A stretch of 64,000 nt of DNA from Prochilodus magdalenae. Lineage: Eukaryota > Chordata > Actinopteri > Characiformes > Prochilodontidae. This document shows, piece by piece, positions 11,080-22,665 of the stretch; positions within the stretch are counted from its first letter, which is position 1, and every line of letters starts with the position of its first letter. The notes beneath the pieces were generated by a model, which was not told the origin of the DNA, made no database searches, and saw nothing but the letters and a program-made list of their open reading frames with translations. The translations under genes and the position numbers were made by a program. The stretch spans positions 27,559 to 91,558 of the forward strand of contig JAMWET010004114.1 of NCBI GenBank assembly GCA_024036415.1. Direction: 5' to 3'.

Positions 11080-12000
11080 CGTTAATCACTAGTTAATCAC
11101 AGGCTTAATAATTAATTAACAGCAATTAGCTTGAAAATGGTTAATAAGGGCATGACAATGGACATGCAACATGCCAAGGTATACAATGTATAACATACAG
11201 CTAAAAATACACCCTTGTTACTGTTTAATAAAGTAGTAATAAGCAACATATGAATAACCAACTGTCTTATTAAGACATAAAAAGGCCACCATCATAATGA
11301 TGAACGTCAAAATAATTGTTTATCATGTGTTGCTATTGTTAAGATTTGAACAGGAGGTGAGAATGGAGAGAGAAAGACAGACGAGGAAAGAAAGAGAAAG
11401 AAACAGTAAGAACAAGAACAAACGATCGTTTCAGATTTGATAAAGACATAAAGCATAAAGCTCTGTATTATTGATGAAACGAGGCCAAATGTACAGAGTA
11501 CAGAATGTGAGCATGAAGATCAGAAAATGTGAAATGGAGCGATCAATTCAATTCGGTCACATTCGGTGGGTTTTATTGGCATCACCGTGGCGCTGCTCAG
11601 GCAATATTGGCTGTGCTGTGAACACAGAACAGCATCAGAGATGAAATCATATATTACTGTACTGGTGACCAAACCGACTCCTGATTGAACGGTGCATAGC
11701 ATTGTGACAGAAGTACTAACCCCTGCCATGCCTTAGCCAACAATCAATACAGCAGCTACAATAGCTAATAATCAATAATGAACAACATCGGCTGCTCCCT
11801 TCCGGATGGACAGACCACCTACGGCCAAAGTTAATACACCTAACACTCATTCATTCATACTTAAAGGAGCACTGTAGCCAAATTGAAAAATAGAACCATT
11901 GATACATCTGTCGTAAACATGGCTACTTGCCTCCTACGGAATTCAGAACCATTTGCCATTTGTGCTTCCACCAAAGAATTTTTCTCTCCGTGTTTAACCC
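11080..12000. other. AT-rich unique stretch between the two TGAG arrays
   Basis: No gene or recognised repeat is seen. A purine-rich tract (GAGAGAGAAAGACAGA and similar) lies at about 11360-11410. Confidence 0.4.
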
Positions 12001-12193
12001 ACCCATGTAGTTAAACACCCACATTCACACCCACTAGGGGGCAGTGAGCACACTTGCCCAGAGTGGTGGGCAGCACTAATCATGGCGGCTGAGGAGCAGT
12101 AGGGGGTTCTGTGGCTTGCTGAAGCGGCCTACTTTCCACCCAGTGAACAACTGGATAGGCTCCAGCATCCCCACAACCCAGAAGGATGAAGCA
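12001..12193. mobile_element. SINE/LINE-type 3' end feeding the second TGAG array
   Basis: It contains CACTAGGGGGCAGTGAGCAC and a segment reading GGATAGGCTCCAGCATCC, then CACAACCCAGAAGGATGAAG, which are widespread fish retroposon 3' regions. It runs without a break into GCAGTAAGTGAGTGAGTGAG. The array is thus most simply an expansion of the retroposon's own tail microsatellite. Confidence 0.6.
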
Positions 12194-13107
12194 GTAAGTG
12201 AGTGAGTGAGTGAGTGAGTAAGTGCGTAAGTGAGTGAGTGAGTGAGTGAGTGAGTAAGTGCGTAAGTGAGTGAGTGAGTGTGTGAGTGAGTGAGTGAGTG
12301 AGTGAGTAGGTGGGTGGGTGAGTGAGTAAGTGAGTGCATAAGTGAGTGAGTAAGTGAGTGCATAAGTGAGTGAGTGAGTGAGTGAGTGAGTGAGTGAGTG
12401 AGTGAGTGAGTGAGTGAGTGGATGAGTGAGTGAGTGAGTGAGTGAGTGGGTGAGTGAGTGAGTGAGTGAGTGAGTGAGTGGATAAGTGAGTGAGTGGATA
12501 ATTGAGTGAGTGAGTGAGTGGATGAGTGAGTGAGTGAGTGAGTGAGTGAGTTCATAAGTGAGTGAGTGGATGAGTGAGTGAGTGAGTGGATGAGTGAGTG
12601 AGTGAGTTCATAAGTGAGTGAGTGGATGAGTGAGTGAGTTAGTAAGTGAGTTAGTGCGTAAGTGAGTGGATGAGTGAGTGAGTGAGTAAGTGAGTGAGTA
12701 AGTGAGTGAGTGAGTGAGTGAGTGAGTGGGTGAGCGTGCGAGTGAGTGAGTGAGTTCATAAGTGAGTGAGTGGATGAGTGAGTGAGTTAGTAAGTGAGTG
12801 AGTGCGTAAGTGAGTGGATGAGTGAGTGAGTAAGTGAGTGAGTGTGTGAGTGAGTGAGTGAGTGAGTGAGTGAGTGAGTGAGTGAGTGAGTGAGTAAGTG
12901 AGTGAGTGAGTAAGTGAGTGAGTGTGTGAGTGAGTGAGTGAGTGAGTGAGTGAGTGAGTATGCGAGTAAGTGAGTGAGTGAGTGAGTGAGTGAGTGAGCA
13001 TGCGAGTGAGTGAGTGAGTGAGTGAGTGAGTGAGTGGATGAGTGAGTGAGTGAGTAAGTGAGTGAGAAAGTGAGTGAGTGGATGAGTGAGTGAGCGACTG
13101 AGTGAGT
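12194..13107. repeat. Tetranucleotide (TGAG)n array 2, ~0.91 kb
   Basis: Same unit as the array at 9.6-11.1 kb, separated from it by 1.1 kb of unrelated DNA. Variants include GTTCATAAG, GTTAGTAAG, GCGTAAG and ATGCGAG. A block with TTCATAAGTGAGTGAGTGGATG recurs near 12552, 12607 and 12754. The repeat frames encoding Thr-His-Ser-Leu are spurious. Confidence 0.97.
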
Positions 13108-13189
13108 TCTTTAACCATGTTTAGTTCAGGCAACCAGAAAGGGTTCTATCATCACTCCAAAGAACATCTGTTGTACAAGAAGCAGCACT

Positions 13190-13430
13190 GAAACCTCATC
13201 CATGGCGGCTGGGCAGCAGTTGGTGGTTAAGTGTCTTGCTCAAGGGCAGCTCAAGTATAGCATTGTTGCCTCCCAGCAAGAAGGGTCTGGGTTCAATTCC
13301 TGCGTCCAGGCTTCTGTTTGTGTAGAGCTCGCAGGTTCTTTCCGTGTGTCTGTTTTGGGTTTCCTCCCACAGTCCAAAATACATGCAGACCATGTGATTA
13401 GTGATCCAACTTGCCCAAATAAGCTGCAAA
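13190..13430 (+). mobile_element. DANA/Mermaid-like SINE fragment
   Basis: It reads CATGGCGGCTGGGCAGCAGT, then GGTTCAATTCCTGCGTCCAG, TAGAGCTCGCAGGTTC and TTTCCTCCCACAGTCC, then ACATGCAGACCATGTG. This is the familiar order of the DANA/Mermaid SINE body in fish genomes. No terminal repeats can be assigned with certainty. Confidence 0.6.
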
Positions 13431-13434
13431 TAAT

Positions 13435-14540
13435 ACATCATGTGTAAACACCAGCAGTGCAGCCTATTATATTCCACCACAGATTTTTTAACAGTTGTCT
13501 AACAGCTTAAGAGTTGTTCTCTTATTCTATCCATTGTCTGGCTTGTCTGTTTCCGTTGAGACGTGTTTCTACGAGCCGAATTTCTCATGCGGGCAAACTA
13601 GAAAGAAGCGAGAACGGAGAACTGAACGGAGGAAAACTGTAGGAACCCCTGGCAAAGAACTGCTGGGACTCCGAGTTGAATAGCGTTAATAAGGGACATC
13701 AAAGGTAGGAGGAAACTGTGGGTAGCCAAAGGCGTGCGACTCCCTAAGCTTCAAACAATAAAGGGACCTTCCCTCAAGAAAAAAAAGGGGAAGAAGAAGA
13801 AGGAGAAGGTTTTTTTTTTTTTGTTTTACATATTTGCAAGTCACTCTCTATTTATCTTTCATAGACGGCACCTACGCTGGCCATGGGCAAGTCTAGTGCA
13901 CGCAGCCTTCACAGGTGAACGACTGGCCCTGAAACAGTCAAATTACTTTTGACCTTCACGTTACGACACACTGTCTCTCACACACACTCATATACACCCA
14001 CATCCACCCGCGCACACCCCTCTCCCGTGCGGTGCGAATATGATGTGTGTTCCGCAGCAGGCCCTGCCGAGGTTGCGTATGAGTCATGCATTATTCAAGA
14101 GGGGATTTTTTCTGTCTAGCCTTTTCGACCACTGCTTCGTCTCTGTTTATCAGTGTTTCTGCAACGTGCCCCGGTGTACCGGCCCGATAAGATGAAGACC
14201 TCCTCGCCCTGGGTGGCTGTATATGTGCGAGTGAGTGTGTGTCTGTGTGTGTGTGTGTGTGTGTAAGGGCTTGACCGCGAGGCTAATCATGTGTAAAGTA
14301 AGTACTCATGGTTAATGGAGTGAGGGAGGTCGTGTATTTCAGTCACATTCGACGCACATCATCATTCAAACTGCCCACTACAGCAGTGATGTATGGGTAA
14401 TAAACACTGAGCTGTATTGTGTGATGGACTCTCTGACACAGAATAGCAAGAAAAAACGAGAATAGCAACAAAGCCTTTCCATTATTTCAGCGCACTATAA
14501 AGCTTTCTTAGCCATAGCAACATCAAAGACCATATAAACA
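13435..14540. other. Gene-free stretch with short (GT)n and (T)n tracts
   Basis: An A/G-rich then T-homopolymer tract lies at 13778-13825. A (GT)n microsatellite lies at about 14237-14264. The interval 14040-14200 has little repeat character and moderate CpG content. I cannot assign a function. Confidence 0.4.
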
Positions 14541-14544
14541 CAGA

Positions 14545-15946
14545 GTGGCCAGTTTATTGTCCGCCCATCCGACCATATCCCCACCTTGCTACTGTAGAGT
14601 TAGTAGCTAAAGTCCATCTGCTGCACAATTTGGCCATTTCCTTGACCAGGAATGCTCAAAGGCTAGCCATGTGGTCACCAACACAAATTTAACACACTTC
14701 ATTTAGCTAATCACAAGGATAGAGGACCGCTCTGCGGTCACCAGCTCTCCTCCTGGACATCCACCTTCCTGTAGGGTTCATCCTCTAACCCTAATCAAGC
14801 ATACTTCATTCAGCTAATCAAGAACCTCAGTTGGTAAAAATTAGGTGAGGTCAATTAGGGTTGCAGCCCAAGTCTGGAGGTGGAGTAGATCTCCAGGAGA
14901 AGCCTTGGTGACCACTGCTCTAGCCCGGTAGTCTCAAAAACCTTCCTGTAAGTTCCACCTTTAACCTGAAGCTAGCACACTTCATTTAGCTAATTAAGAC
15001 CTTTTGAAGGTAGCAATAAGACAAATGTATTACCACAAGGTGACCACAAGGTGGCGGGTTGGTGATTAAACGTTGTGGAGTCCTTTAGCCTTCAGATAGA
15101 CTTTCCTGTAGATTTCACCGTCTAACTCTAACCAAGCATACTTCATTCAGCTAATCAAGAACCTCTGTTGGTAACAATTAGTTAAAGTCAATTCGGGTTG
15201 CAGCCCAAGTCTGGAGAGAACTAGATCTCCAGCACAAGTCTTGCTGGCCACAGCTCTAGCACTACAGTCACTAAAACCTTCTTTTACCTTTCTGTAAGTT
15301 TCAGTTTTAACCCAAACCTGACACTCTTCATTTTGCTTATGAAGACATTTTGAAGGTAGCAATGAGATGAAAACTGCAGGCAGGGAAAAAGGAGGAGGGT
15401 TGCTGACCACAGCTCTAAGCCGTGCATTCCCCTAGCCCTGTGGTCAGCAACCCTCCTCCTGGAGATTCACCTTCCTGTAGGTTTCACCCTTTAACCCTAA
15501 CCAAGCATACTTCAATCAGCTAATCAAAGACTTCAGAAGGCAGCAATTAGTCAAGGTCAATTAGGAGGTAGATCTCCAGGAAGATTGGTGACCTTTACTC
15601 TAGGCCTGTAGTCACTAAACCTCCTTCTAACTTTCTGTAAGTTTGACCTTTAACCCAAATCTAAAGCACTTCATTCAACTAATTACAAGCTTTTAAATGT
15701 AGCAATAAGGTAGAAACAGCAGGAAGGTGGACCACAAGGAAGAGGGTCGGTGACCAAACCTTGTGGATTCCTCTTGCCCTGTGGCCACAAACCCTCTACC
15801 TGCATCTACCTTCCTGCTGATTTCACCTTAAACCCAAATCTAATGCACTTCATTTAACTAATTAAGACCTTCTGAAGGTAACAGTCGGGTGAAATTTGCA
15901 GGAAGGTTGATCTCAAGGAGGAGGGTTGGTGACCACAGTTCTAACC
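14545..15946. repeat. ~350-bp tandem palindromic repeat (DNA-transposon-like)
   Basis: AGCATACTTCATTCAGCTAA-type text recurs at 14798, 15135 and 15503 (spacings 337 and 368). Each unit holds a GGTTGGTGACC / GGTCA-CCAACC inverted pair around CTCCTCCTGGAGAT and CTTCCTGTAGGTTTCACC. The single-unit form is a common palindromic non-autonomous element in fish genomes. Here it is in at least three tandem copies with a partial fourth. A further half-unit continues at about 16850-17040, beyond the LINE piece. Confidence 0.7.
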
Positions 15947-15949
15947 TTA

Positions 15950-16627
15950 ACACCACTGTTAAGGTGTCCTTAACACCACTGGCAGAGAGGAGAGCCCTCA
16001 GCAAGCTGCTGCACATCATGGACAATGTTCACCATCCTCTGCACAGCACGATCATCAGGCAGAGGAGCTCATTCAGTGGTAGGCTGCTGTCCCAGTCCTG
16101 CTCCACAGACAGACTCAGGAAGTCTTTTGTCCCTCAGGCCATAAGACTGTTCAACTCCTCCCAGTACAGCAAATGAAAAACTCTGGACACTCTTTCATTC
16201 CGGTCCCTCCAATAGACACACCCCCATCTCTGCACACACTCCCTCCTCTGGACACACCCCCATCTCTGCACACACTCCCTCCTAAATGCCCTATTTCTAT
16301 TTATTTCTATTTATATTGTATTATTCTACTCCATTCTGTACTGTTTACACATTTTGCACTGATAAATTATTTATATTACTGCGTATTTGCACTGTCTGTA
16401 TGGCTGACAACAGCCATCTTCTTAATTTGCTTAGCAAATTGTTTACCACTACCTCCATTTATACTTTATACCTTACCCAGACACTAAGGACTCTATTTTT
16501 ATACTTTCATACTTTATATTGTATCTCTGTCTCTATTTGTACAATCTATCTTGCTTCTGTTGTTACTTCTGTATAGTTTGTATATCTGCTACTGGATGCC
16601 TTGAATTTCCCTCTGGGATCAATAAAG

Positions 16628-16669
<42 letters not shown>
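15950..16669 (+). mobile_element. Non-LTR retrotransposon 3' end with (TATC)n tail
   Basis: The plus frame at about 15964-16173 encodes a degraded LINE ORF2 C-terminus (HHPLHSTIIRQRSSFSGRLL, then CSTDRLRKSFVPQAIRLFNS). It is followed by an AT-rich 3' UTR with CTCTGGGATCAATAAAGTAT and a terminal (CTAT)n run at 16628-16669. The end AATAAAGTATCTATC is typical of fish LINEs. The clade is not assigned. It lies inside the ~350-bp palindromic family, so it inserted later than that array. Confidence 0.7.
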
Positions 16670-16849
16670 ACCCTTGTACATTCCCACGCTGTATACTGGA
16701 GTTCAGGTTCCTGCCTAGGTAAGCACCCTACACTATACCAATAGCGGTCCTTTGGCAAGACTCTGAACACTACCTTTGCCCTACTGTGTAAGGAACTGAA
16801 AGTCGATCTGGATGTGAGAGTGAAGAAGATGCATGTTCTAAATGTGTCT

Positions 16850-17060
16850 GAGGTGTGTTAGATTTGGGTTTAAGGTGAAACCTGCAGGAAGGTAGATCTG
16901 CAGGAGGAGGGCTAGTCAACACAGGGCTAGAAGAATGCACAGGTTAAAGCTTGTGGTCAATAGCCCTCCTCCTGCAGACAAACCTCCTTCCTGCAGGTTT
17001 TCAAACCCACACTTCAGGGGTTGGTGACTGCTGCTCTTGTGTATTCCTCTAGCCCTTTAA
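16850..17060. repeat. Continuation of ~350-bp palindromic family
   Basis: The text GTGAAACCTGCAGGAAGGTA, GATCTGCAGGAGGAGGGCTA and, inverted, TAGCCCTCCTCCTGCAGACA with CTTCCTGCAGGTTTTCAAAC is an inverted pair of the same family as 14.5-15.9 kb. Confidence 0.6.
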
Positions 17061-17217
17061 CATGGTTGGGTTCTGACCTCCGAGCCACTCTTAGCTGGGT
17101 GTTTTGTAGGAGGCGGTCCACACAGAACCTAGCATTAACCCCTGATGCAGCTGACAGTACAGTGATGGAGATTGAGTATTCTGACAGTATAGCTCCACTG
17201 CGAATATACATCAGTTC

Positions 17218-17525
17218 TAACTGAACACACAGTCTAGTCAAGGGTACCTACAAAGGGTGTGCATTTTGCAGGACGGGGAAAGAGGGGGAAAGCGAATGCC
17301 TACCCATCAAATGAATATATGAATTCGAATACTAATAAAAATTATTCCTGTTCTGCCAATTAGCCCCTCTGACATAGCACACTAGTAATATGTCAGTGTA
17401 GAGGGGAATAGTCCCCCACCAGTCCCCCATTAGCTGTGGCCACTATGCACCTACATGGCAAGAGAACCTTCTAAAATGCCTAAGGTGACTCACTGGTGTC
17501 ACTTTCCTGAAAGGCTGCATTTGCA
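17218..17525. mobile_element. Diverged arm of the CAGTCTAGTCC element family
   Basis: CACACAGTCTAGTCAAGGGT and downstream text (CTGTTCTGCCAATTAGCCCC, ATGTCAGTGTAGAGGGG, CCTGAAAGGCTGCAT) parallel the left part of the 18941-19998 element over about 300 bases. It is a truncated older copy. Confidence 0.6.
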
Positions 17526-17789
17526 ATGCTGTCCCTTCAATACACGGCTTTCATGACAACTGACAACTGACATGCATAAACATACACAGCTTATCAAAAC
17601 AGCTTATCATGTTTTGTATTTTGTATTTCTTGGATTATAGTGTTCTAACAAGAAACTGTGCAATATGCCTTCAAACTGAACGAGGTATATTGGTGTACAA
17701 CAACAACAACAACATAACAAATCATTAAGTCATATGCATTATTGTCATTTTCTGGCTTATTTCTATAGTATTTCCTGAGGTATGATATC

Positions 17790-18240
17790 TAATACATATC
17801 GGTCTGATCTCTTTGTCTGAGCTGAACTGCTGCCCGTCCTGTGTGGCCTGATGCTGTTGCTACATCTGCTCTGACTGGGAGCCACTGGAAGCCTTTAACC
17901 ACCACGGAGCTCCTGGCTGTCCTGCACTGTGCAAGTTTGGCCTGCGCCTGCTGACCCATCTTATGAACCACCAACATAATTACAGACTAATCAGACACTA
18001 TACTCTGCTTTCTAGTGCTGTCCTGTATCTGGTGTTGACCTGAGGAGGATGGGTTCCCCCTTTGAGTCTTGGTTCCTCTTGAGGTTTCTTCCCTCCTAAC
18101 TAAGGGAGTTCTTCCTTGCCACTGTCGCCCTCGGCTTGCTCACTGGGGGCTCGAACACCAGATTAGATTCTTTGTAAAGCTGTTTTGTGACAGCATCTGT
18201 TGTAAAAAGCGCTATAAAAATAAATGTTGATTGATTGATA
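17790..18240 (+). mobile_element. Retroposon 3' end, (TTGAT)n-tailed
   Basis: The sequence GAGGTTTCTTCCCTCCTAAC, GTTCTTCCTTGCCACTGTCG, CTTGCTCACTGGGGGCTCG and GTAAAAAGCGCTATAAAAAT, then AAATGTTGATTGATTGATA, is a very common fish retroposon 3' end. It finishes in an A-rich stretch and a short ATTGATTG tail, as for L2-like LINEs and their SINEs. Confidence 0.6.
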
Positions 18241-18940
18241 TCAAAATCTTACCAAGACATAACAGACACCACAAACAAATGTGAAATAACAAATGAAAAA
18301 TTAACAAATGAATTATTACTAACAATTAGTGTTGGCCTGAATACCATTTTTTCTGGGCTCGGGAGATTGAACACCAATTTAGAAGTAAGTATTCAAAGCT
18401 TTGTTGAGGGAGAGTTGATATTTAATAAAACTCCGCTTGTTAAGCCATGATGTAGTGACTTCACATGCAGGTTGTAGTCTGTATTACACTGGTTGAGTCC
18501 AAAAAAGTAAAATTTTTTCATACTAGCTCTTTCCTTGTGATGAGAAGGAGAAGAGAAAATGTCTCCTGTTGATACAGTGAGTTACAGTTCGTAAACCAAC
18601 GAAGAAAAACAAGGTGCTACTGGGCTCTAATGTTGGCTAGCTAGCTAACCTAGCTACTTTTAGATGCTACTGGCAAAGCCAATCTGGCCCTCTGCCGATA
18701 CACGATATAGTCTGTAGGGCTTTTAGGGTGTTCCTTACTATGAAGCCATGTATTTGCATTTAGGTTGTCAGGCTTGTAAATCAGAAAAGGGCTGATGAAG
18801 ATACCTAGCTATGTAGCTAAGGCGCAGCTAAGGCTAGCTTTATTTTTATTTGCTTTAGCTGGAAAGTACATAAAACAGCTAATGACCGGAAACCTGAATA
18901 TCAGGGTTCAGCGTGCTGGGTTTCTGGGTTTAGAAAGAAA

Positions 18941-19998
18941 CCTATAAAATGCACAGTCTAGTCCAAGGTTCCCACAAAGGGATTGTAGTGTGCAGGATGG
19001 GACAGTGGCATGGGGGGCGGTGGGTTGGGTGCAATGCCTACATTCATCCAATATCTGAATACTCTGCTTCAGCCCTGCTAATAAACATGATCCCTGTTCT
19101 CCCAGTTAAACCCTCTAACATAGCACACCACTAACATGTCAGTGTGGTGGTGGATAGTCCACCACCGGAATAACTTCTGATCAGCTGTGGCCACTACAAG
19201 TGCACCTACATGGTAAGAGAACCAGCTAAAATGGCTAAGGTGACACACTGGTGCCACTTTCCTGAAAGGCTGCAGAGTTTGATGTTGCCTCTTATCAGCA
19301 ATAAACTTTAAGAATGCACCTTTATACATGTCTATATAGTTTTATGGCTGTTGTTGTGAAGTGATGGTGTGTAGCCTTAGCCTTTAATGTCATCAGTTTG
19401 TTTTATTGAAGGCTGGTCATTTAGCTAGCTTCAAAACTGTAGGAGTTAAAGATGGTTTGAATGAAGCGACATTGTAAACCCTGTGCTTCTTTCAGTTAGA
19501 GCAAATCAAAAAACAAGAGAAGATATAGACGAGTGCATTCTACGGGTCTTTCTACATGCCCAGTCAAAACTCTGGGTTCATTAAAGCAGCCAAAAAGATT
19601 AAAAAAATAGCAGTGCTGACACTGCATGTTGTATTTACTCATCTCTGTCTGTCCCTATGCATGACCCCTATTAGCATATACCTACAGATCAGGCAAAGAT
19701 TGCAATGGCTGTCAAAACTTTGGGGACTGGGGACATCTAGAGCTGCCTTTAATACAAATGAGCAGGTTTTCTCTGCCAGAGTGAAATATCCTCCACCACA
19801 CTGACATATTAGTGGTGTGCTATGTTAGAGGGGTTAACTGGGAGAACAGGGATCATGCATATTAGCAGGGCTGAAGCTGAGTATTCAGATATTGGATGAT
19901 TGGGTAGGCATTGCACCCAAACCCCCCATGCCACTTCCCCATCCTGCACACTACAATCCCTTTGTAGGAACCTTGGACTAGACTGTGTGTTTTATAGG
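18941..19998. mobile_element. 1,058-bp element with ~190-bp terminal inverted repeats
   Basis: The left end CCTATAAAATGCACAGTCTA is matched inverted by the right end at 19998 (TAGACTGTGTGTTTTATAGG). The two arms stay similar for about 190 bases (to about 19135 on the left and from about 19805 on the right), including the AACATGATCCCTGTTCTCCC region. The middle holds no transposase. A diverged partial copy is at 17218-17525. No clear target duplication is seen outside CCTATAAAA, so the superfamily is open. Confidence 0.75.
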
Positions 19999-20459
19999 TT
20001 GTTTATTTTTGAGGAAAGCAATAATGCACGTGTACACACCTGTACATAAGCTTCAGCAGCTACACAAATAATTCAGCTATACGTTCATCAAACCCCTTAA
20101 TAGCTACACATGCTGCATACACACTTCCTTTGCAAGAACAGATTCTTAGGTGTTCCTCAGGTAGCATATTCACACCTGTCATTTCCTACCACTCAAAATG
20201 TCGAGAGCCGGGTCATCTTAGCGAAGAGATGATTCTGAAATAGTAGAGGGAGCTTCAAGTATTGAACGCCCTTAAGATGACATGAGCTGAGATGATGCTT
20301 TTGATTGGATAAGAGACGTTGTTTGCATCACGGCCGCTTTTCTTAAAACCCCTGCAAAACCTAAAGAATACCTGTATGATGCCATTTTTGTTTAGTGCAG
20401 TTGTGCATAAGATAAGATACCATTTTGTGCCAATTGTGATTTTCACACAGAGGAATTTG

Positions 20460-20640
20460 TCTGCCTCATTTAACCTATCCGTGAAGTGAAACACCCACAT
20501 ACACACACTAGGGGGCAGTGAGCACACTTACCCGGAGCGGTGGGCAGCTCAGTCATTTTTGTCAGTTCAGGGAATCGAACCGGTAACCCTCCGGTCACAA
20601 GGCTGGTTCCCTAACCTCCAGCCTACGACTGCCCCCCAAA
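20460..20640 (-). mobile_element. tRNA-derived SINE, minus orientation
   Basis: On the minus strand it reads GGGGGGCAGTCGTAGGCTGG, GGTTAGGGAACCAGCC and a B-box-like GGTTCGATTCC, then CACTGCCCCCTAGTGTGTG and a tail near TGGGTTTAACTG-type text. This is a widespread tRNA-related teleost SINE. Relatives are at 47940-48132 (minus) and 57500-57665 (plus). Confidence 0.7.
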
Positions 20641-20749
20641 ATATTTGCTAATAAGCAGAAGGGAAATAATGTATCACAGCTCATTACTTTAGAAATGCAA
20701 GTACAACTGTAAGGCTGAGGAAACATGCCCTGGAGCCCAGTTTCCTAAA

Positions 20750-21122
20750 TATACTCATCATCGAACGAATAGTGCTATAGGGAAGGAACAATAAATGATG
20801 ATACATTGAAACTGATCTGGGCGATATTTATTAAGCTACCGATACAGAAGTGGTGTCTCTCATTATGGTTTTGAATATTCTCACACAGTTCCTGCAGATT
20901 AAGCGGTAGGGGTGGAGATGGAGTGACACCAGATCTTCTGGACATGTGACAACAGACAGGTCATCTTAGTGCTGACCACAGTGCCTCCACATACGGATTC
21001 ATTGGTCATCTAAACCTCATGTCTCATGATGTCAAACCTACCCACCAAATTTTATTCCTGTTGGTTGATTCCTTCAGGCTGCAACTATTTATGCAAATGT
21101 TCTTTGAATGATGAGTGTATAA
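20750..21122 (-). mobile_element. Internally deleted Tc1-like element
   Basis: The ends ATACTCATCATCGAA (20751) and, inverted, TTTGAATGATGAGTGTAT (to 21120) match the ends of the larger element at 48394-49290. Interior pieces include the family text TTCTCACACAGTTCCTGCAG, GTGCCTCCACATACGGATTC and GGTTGATTCCTTCAGGCTGC. Most of the transposase region is missing. Confidence 0.7.
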
Positions 21123-21140
21123 TACTCTGACACATCAAGA

Positions 21141-21397
21141 GTATACCGTCGCTGTCCAAAGAAAAACAGGTATCTCCAAAATGGCAACTTTACAGGAGAG
21201 GCCAAAAACCTCATTTGGTTGAATGGAAGTCAATGGAACCAGACGTCTTTCTAAGCAGGTTTGGGGCATTTCTGTTGATCCATTCTTCATGAAAGTTCCA
21301 CACAGTGTTATGGGCAGCCCATGTGATCGAATGATGCATAAAAGTAAAAATCAACAAAAATGGACATTTTCTTTGGACAGTGACGTTATGTGGTATA
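21141..21397. mobile_element. MITE copy (CTGTCCAAAG family), complete ends
   Basis: It starts GTATACCGTCGCTGTCCAAA and ends with the inverted TTTGGACAGTGACGTTATG. Interior ATGGCAACTTTACAGGAGAG and GTCAATGGAACCAGACGTCT match the copy at 6354-6611. The open frame at 21223-21576 runs through it and is a shadow. Confidence 0.7.
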
Positions 21398-22245
21398 TGG
21401 GGATATGTATAGTATCAGACATCTCAGCAATTGGAGCTGTTATTTGTAAACCTGTAGAGTCTTTAAAAAAACAACATCATCCATTTAGTTGTGCGTCTAT
21501 ACTTTTGACTGACACTGTACATCAGTTTGGTACCGCACATGTGATGAAATCTGTTTTGCCACTGCAGCCTTCATAAATCATATCATGATAACAGTGCAGT
21601 CCTAACTTCCATGCAATACTATAGCAGCCCAGGAAGAGTAAGTAGACTTAGAAATGCCCTCCCATGCCTCTTGCAGGACATCCCAGAGGTTTGTCTAGCT
21701 GCACTGGATCAAAGGTCTGCTTACTGAGCCATTCCATTACAGGCAGAACCCCCTCCTCTTCCTTACTCCATACATCAAAGATTTATTCTTATTTCATTAT
21801 ACAGTCACAGTGAAAATGCTGCACATTTCAGCAGAAGGGAAAAGTGTACCCAAACATATGACACACGGTGCCTATAGAGCTCGGGAGCAGCAGTGGCAGC
21901 TTTAAATACATCAGGGTCTCGGAGACAGCCGGGCTGTCCCAGGGTCAGGCTCTAATGAGCTGGTACACTAAGCCCTCAGCAGGCTGGCTCTAGAGCCTGT
22001 AGCAAGGCATGTTTGACGGACATCTATTGAGTGATGCTTCTCTCCCTCTTTCAGATGCCAAGAGCCCTTCTTTTTTTAAGCAGCTGGGGGTTCGGCCTGC
22101 CACTGAGCTGTCAGCGCGGGCGGTGAGTGGGGTCAGCGGGGTGGGGGGGTTACAGCGAGGCTCACACGCGTCAGAAAAGTGCCGTTCTATCACCACACGC
22201 CAGAAGTAGTACAATTTAATTACCTACTTACAGCACGCAGAGAGA

Positions 22246-22620
22246 GGAGATAGAGGAAATTAATGGAGGGAGGGAGTGAGGGAGGGAGAGAGAGAGAGCA
22301 GGAAAAAAGAAAGAAAGAAAGAAAGAAAGAAGGAAAGAAAGGCACAATGAAGAAGGTGGAAGTAAAACAGGAGAGAAAGAGAGAAGGATAAGAGAGCCAA
22401 TGAAAGAGGAAAAAATAGAGAGAATATGAAAGAAAGAGAGAGACAAAGAGAATAAGAGAGAGGGGGGTAAAGAAAAAGTGAAAGGGTTAAAGAGCAAAGA
22501 AGGGAAAGACAGAGGGAAAGAAGAGAGAGATAAAGAGAAGAGAGAAGGAGAAAGAGGAAGAAAGAGAGAGGGAGAAAAATAAAGAAAACGTGAAAGGGTT
22601 AAAGAGTAAAGAGAAGGGAA

Positions 22621-22665
<45 letters not shown>

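Noticed and set aside
9445..11089. Three long minus-strand frames (389-497 codons) of Thr-His-Ser-Leu repeats
   Set aside because: They are translations of the (TGAG)n array, which has no stop in several frames. There is no signal peptide, domain or splice context, and several overlapping frames are equally open.
12076..13133. Repeat frames of 125 and 227 codons
   Set aside because: Same cause, from the second TGAG array. The non-repeat end is retroposon sequence.
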